A DNA stretch of 40,781 bases from Akkermansia muciniphila (GTDB taxonomy: Bacteria; Verrucomicrobiota; Verrucomicrobiia; Verrucomicrobiales; V1-33): positions 1-40,781 of the forward strand of contig CAMDJM010000043.1 in NCBI GenBank assembly GCA_945900785.1, given 5' to 3'. Below, one piece after another: positions 38,254-40,781 of this stretch. Every line of letters starts with the position of its first letter. Position 1 is the first letter of the stretch. The translations under genes were made by a program, and so were the position numbers. Under the pieces are notes generated by a model that saw only the letters and a program-made list of their open reading frames with translations, ran no database searches and was not told where the DNA came from.

Positions 38254-39105
38254 TCAGGAACGGGAACGGCGGTTCAGCAAGGCAAGGGCGAGCAGACCCA
38301 GCAATGGAATCGAGGGCTCCGGCGCCGTGGACATGGTCTCGAAGGTGGTCTTGCGCGGGTCGCTGAACGCTGTAGCCCAAAGCACATCCTGAAAGCCATA
38401 TCCGGTGGCGGTGTTGCCGGTGGAGCTGATCAGCGTCCAAACATCCCAGGTGGTGCTGGTGTAAGCCGTCGAGATGTTGGCATTGGCGATCCCCGTGAGC
38501 CACCCAGCCGCGATATTGACCGCATTGGTAGACCTGGTTGTGTTCTGGGTGCCGACATAGGTGACACCGCTCGTGAGCGACAAGCTCAGATCGCTGTCAT
38601 GCGTGACTTCCCAAAGCGCGATTTGAAAGGCCTGAGTCAGGGGCTGAGTGACCGTGTTGGTCCACAGGCTGATCGTATTGGACTGATAGTGCTGGTCGAA
38701 CAGGTAACGGACCCGGGCCGCCCGCAATTCGCCGATCCCTCCAATGGGGATGCCGATGCTGGCGGTGCCACCCTGTCCAGCCCGGCCAGCCGAGACTTCG
38801 GCGAGGACCCGGGATTCGAACGTGTAATTGGTGGCCGAGATCCCCTCCTGTAGTTCCGTGCAGAAACTGGCGATTTTTCCCGTGCTCGTCGGCGTGCCAT
38901 CAATCTGGCTGACTTCCGTGTTGAACGCGATGGCGTAGACGTTATTGGTGCCTTTCCCCCCTTCCCGGAAGTTATTAAAGGTCGTTCCCGGGTCGCTGGC
39001 ATCAAGCGAAAGGGTAAAATTCACGGTGCTGTAGGCCCGCAGCCCGCCAGTCGCCGCCAAAAAGGCAGCAGCGGCAATCGCGGGAATGGAGAAGCGGAGA
39101 ATCAT
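38254..39105 (-). CDS. PEP-CTERM sorting-domain exported protein
   Basis: The protein has 283 residues with a signal peptide (MILRFSIPAIAAAAFLAATGGLRA) and a C-terminal sorting tail: PEP (APEPS) followed by a hydrophobic stretch (IPLLGLLALALL) and an Arg-rich end (NRRSRS). PEP-CTERM proteins are sorted by an exosortase and often end up in biofilm or exopolysaccharide. The mature part is Thr/Ser/Asn-rich beta sequence with no known enzyme motif (FTLSLDASDPGTTFNNF, FCTELQEGISATNYTF). The exosortase gene is not in the window. The region upstream is unusually AT-rich. Confidence 0.88.
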   Translation of the reverse strand: MILRFSIPAIAAAAFLAATGGLRAYSTVNFTLSLDASDPGTTFNNFREGGKGTNNVYAIAFNTEVSQIDGTPTSTGKIASFCTELQEGISATNYTFESRVLAEVSAGRAGQGGTASIGIPIGGIGELRAARVRYLFDQHYQSNTISLWTNTVTQPLTQAFQIALWEVTHDSDLSLSLTSGVTYVGTQNTTRSTNAVNIAAGWLTGIANANISTAYTSTTWDVWTLISSTGNTATGYGFQDVLWATAFSDPRKTTFETMSTAPEPSIPLLGLLALALLNRRSRS

Positions 39106-39506
39106 GCAGGTAGATAGTAGTAATTACCATAATTTATAAAGGATCGCAATTAAAATTATGGAAAACATAAATATTATTTTTTGCAGACAGTTCAGCCCAT
39201 CGATCCCTCAGGGGATTAGTAAAATCAATTTACCAGGAAATTTGCTTATTGCGCCCGGAATCAGGTGATCTTTGGTAGGGCTGTCTGGATCAGAAATCAC
39301 GAGTTCCTTCTGGAAATCGGAATTTATCACCTGCGCCGTCAAATCGAGCGGATAATCGCCCTCAACAACTGGGGCAGGGGGTTCCGCCCCCTTCTCCTTT
39401 TTCCATCCAATCTTCCAAAACCATAAAACCATAAAAAATCTTCGATCACTGGTTTTTTAGAATAATGTTGTTGGCTTTGCGGGGAAGGGTGATTAATCTC
39501 TCCTTC
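39106..39506. other. Intergenic region (401 bp), AT-rich near the PEP-CTERM start
   Basis: The first ~100 bp (39110-39200) are very AT-rich and lie just upstream of the PEP-CTERM start, a plausible promoter area, but I could not choose hexamers. A 74-codon minus-strand frame (39208-39432) is described separately. Nothing else was recognised. Confidence 0.4.
39208..39432 (-). CDS. Doubtful short hypothetical protein
   Basis: A 74-codon frame from ATG 39432. The N-terminus is Trp/Lys-rich (MVLWFWKIGWKKEKG) and the end is LVISDPDSPTKDHLIPGAISKFPGKLILL. It has no recognised domain and no ribosome binding site. It may be a fragment or chance. Confidence 0.2.
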   Translation of the reverse strand: MVLWFWKIGWKKEKGAEPPAPVVEGDYPLDLTAQVINSDFQKELVISDPDSPTKDHLIPGAISKFPGKLILLIP

Positions 39507-40359
39507 ATGTCCTCCTCCGCGCCGTATTTCTCCGATTCGCGAATGATGTCCGATGCGGCGTTCACTACCACCCGCTGGACTTTGGTGCGGAGCGCCGCAG
39601 ACCAGTGCCTGCCGGAATCGGCCTTGGCGCTCGAAAGGTTGTGCCGGAACTACTGGTATCCGCTCTATTCGTTCGTCCGCCGCCAGGGGTATGCAGTCCA
39701 CGACGCTCAGGATCTCACTCAGGAGTTCTTCTCACGGCTCCTGGAGAGTAACGGAATTGGTTCTGTCCACCCGGACAAAGGGCGGTTTCGAACCTTTCTA
39801 ATTCTACTTTGTTAAGTTCCCCGTGGCGCAGGCTTCCAGCCTGTGCGGCCAGCGGGCTTCCAGCCCGCTGATTCCCCAATTTAACAAAGTAGAACTAATC
39901 GCCAGTCTCAATCACTTCCTGATAAATGAGTGGAGGCATTCCCGGCGTCAGAAGCGCGGCGGGGGGCAAATTCATTTTTCCCTGGAGGCCGAATCGGCCG
40001 AAAGCCGCTACCGATACGAACCGGCCGACCATTTCACCCCGGAGAAGGCCTTTGACCGGCGTTGGGCGGAAACATTGCTCCAGCATGTGCTTGACCGGCT
40101 GCAGGAGGAGTGGAACCAGCGGCACCTGGCCGGCCATTTTGAGGATATGAAGCCATTTTTGGCCGATGGCCCGGGCACCATCCGGATTGCTGAGGCTGCG
40201 GCCCGGCTGGGAGTGACGGAAGATTCCTTCAAGTGGTCGTTGCGCAAATTCCGCCAGCGCTACCGCGCGATTTTCTGCGAGGAAATCACCCACACGGTGA
40301 GTTCTCCCGATGAGATTGACGATGAGATCCGGTATCTGTTTTCGGTTCTGGCGGAATGA
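39507..40359 (+). pseudogene. ECF sigma factor gene split by a 93-bp insertion element
   Basis: Before interruption this gene encoded a 251-residue ECF sigma factor. The N-terminal half has the sigma-2 region (FTTTRWTLVRSA, LERLCRNYWYPLYSFVRRQGY, HDAQDLTQEFFSRLLE). The C-terminal half has sigma-4 (IAEAAARLGVTEDSFKWSLRKFRQRYRAIF) and the tail EEITHTVSSPDEIDDEIRYLF, found in planctomycete/verrucomicrobial ECF factors that often sit beside a Ser/Thr kinase. At 39802-39894 a small element causes a stop three codons later (..RTFLILLC). Removing it with one CTAA copy restores TTT CTA ATC GCC AGT (..RTFLIASLNHFLINEW). The element also gives an in-frame GTG at 39823, so the sigma-4 half could be made as a separate 178-residue peptide. 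The usual kinase partner is absent; an IS110-type gene is next. Confidence 0.85.
39802..39894. mobile_element. 93-bp MITE-like element with 14-bp terminal inverted repeats and 4-bp target duplication
   Basis: The perfect terminal inverted repeats are TTCTACTTTGTTAA at the left and TTAACAAAGTAGAA at the right. The target duplication CTAA lies at 39798-39801 and 39895-39898. Inside are two hairpins with TCC loops: GCGCAGGCT-TCC-AGCCTGTGC (one G-T pair) and CAGCGGGCT-TCC-AGCCCGCTG (perfect). It has no gene, so it must be moved by a transposase encoded elsewhere. The precise restoration of the sigma frame when it is removed is strong evidence for insertion. Confidence 0.9.
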
Positions 40360-40449
40360 AAACTCCGGCCCCCGGCCCCCGGCCCCCGGGAAAAATGTTC
40401 GTGCAAGGATCCGGAACTGGAACTTCGCAAATAATCAAACCCTCCTGAA

Positions 40450-40467
40450 TAACTTATTTATAAGTTA
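40450..40467. repeat. Perfect 8-bp inverted repeat at the 3' end of the transposase gene
   Basis: TAACTTAT-TT-ATAAGTTA covers the transposase stop codon. It may be a terminator or part of the mobile element's end. The ~90 bp before it also include the simple repeat GGCCCCCGG (x3, 40366-40388). Confidence 0.45.
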
Positions 40468-40781
40468 CGCAGCAGGAACGAGTTGGAAGCCGAGGGATTG
40501 GGCCTGTTTGATGAGTTGGGCGTGCTGGCGTTCGAGGGAGCGCGGGGTGATTTTGAAGGCTTCCGCTTCGTCATAGGGCTTCCGGGTGGCGATCAGGGCA
40601 TACACGATCCGGGCCAGTTTGTGGGCTCCCGCAGTGATCCCTTCGGCTTTGCCCAGCCGCCCTTTCATCCGCCGGGTGTATTCCCCCATCCTGGTCTGCG
40701 AGCGGTGCTGCCCATATGCTCCCATTCTCATGGCGTTGGCGACCCGGTTGGAGACTTGCCGGGTTTTTGCTTTGAGGATGC
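40465..40781 (-). CDS. IS110-type transposase, C-terminal part (N-terminus beyond the window)
   Basis: The frame is open to the right edge: it reads KTRQVSNRVANAMRMGAYGQ in from the edge, then RRMKGRLGKAEGITAGAHKLARIVYALIATRKPYDE, and ends SLGFQLVPAA. This is the C-terminal pattern of IS110-family transposases (helical region after the catalytic Ser part, AHKLARIVY-type helix, and a Tyr-containing tail). About 105 codons are present; a full protein is about 350-400. It points left, so its 3' end faces the sigma factor gene, and the right end of the element is near 40360-40464. Confidence 0.75.
   Translation of the reverse strand, partial: ILKAKTRQVSNRVANAMRMGAYGQHRSQTRMGEYTRRMKGRLGKAEGITAGAHKLARIVYALIATRKPYDEAEAFKITPRSLERQHAQLIKQAQSLGFQLVPAA

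Overview
The window is GC-rich bacterial chromosome, most likely from Verrucomicrobiota and probably near Verrucomicrobiales. This is inferred from a PEP-CTERM exported protein, large secreted proteins ending in a verrucomicrobial-type C-terminal domain, a fused LpxL-type acyltransferase/heptosyltransferase, a DUF5069-type protein, a planctomycete/verrucomicrobial-type ECF sigma factor, and mostly weak or absent Shine-Dalgarno sequences. No rRNA, tRNA or CRISPR array was seen.

Layout. 1-5.0 kb (minus): a bifunctional lipid A acyltransferase/heptosyltransferase followed 10 bp later by a very large AsmA-like envelope protein that runs off the left edge. 5.1-10.2 kb (minus): an operon of three exported proteins of unknown function; the large middle gene has a +1 frameshift, and a decayed piece of a paralogue lies at the operon's end. 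10.5-12.9 kb: a small conserved gene with a frameshift near its start, a 21-bp minisatellite, a palindromic repeat element and an ATP-grasp-like gene. 12.9-15.5 kb: a DUF5069-type gene divergent from a molybdenum cofactor operon (moeA, moaC, mogA/moaB). 15.6-21.4 kb: ileS, an exported protein, a lipoprotein and pheA. 21.7-28.4 kb: a 2247-residue secreted metzincin-type metalloprotease with eight Calx-beta repeats. 28.5-33.4 kb (minus): cobalamin-dependent methionine synthase. 33.5-38 kb: two membrane proteins, an exported ClpP-like protease with a coiled coil, an NDP-sugar nucleotidyltransferase and a possible dprA remnant. 38.2-40.8 kb: a PEP-CTERM protein, an ECF sigma factor broken by a small transposable element, and the 3' end of an IS110-type transposase.

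The most remarkable locus is metH. A complete zeta-toxin-like P-loop kinase module of about 339 codons sits in frame in the linker between the Cap domain and the cobalamin domain. Two sequence traces suggest it was once a separate gene. A plausible natural C-terminus with its own stop codon survives in the +1 frame behind a short CG-dinucleotide run. The 5-base word AGCCG also occurs at both junctions, and removing one copy plus the module leaves a normal-looking MetH linker in frame.

The second clear result is a 93-bp element in the sigma factor gene. It has perfect 14-bp terminal inverted repeats and a 4-bp target duplication (CTAA), and excising it with one duplicate copy exactly restores the gene. 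Three other palindromic elements of 95-103 bp lie between genes, so small hairpin-rich repeats appear to be common in this genome. Several single-base frameshifts could be real decay or draft-assembly errors; reads would be needed to decide.
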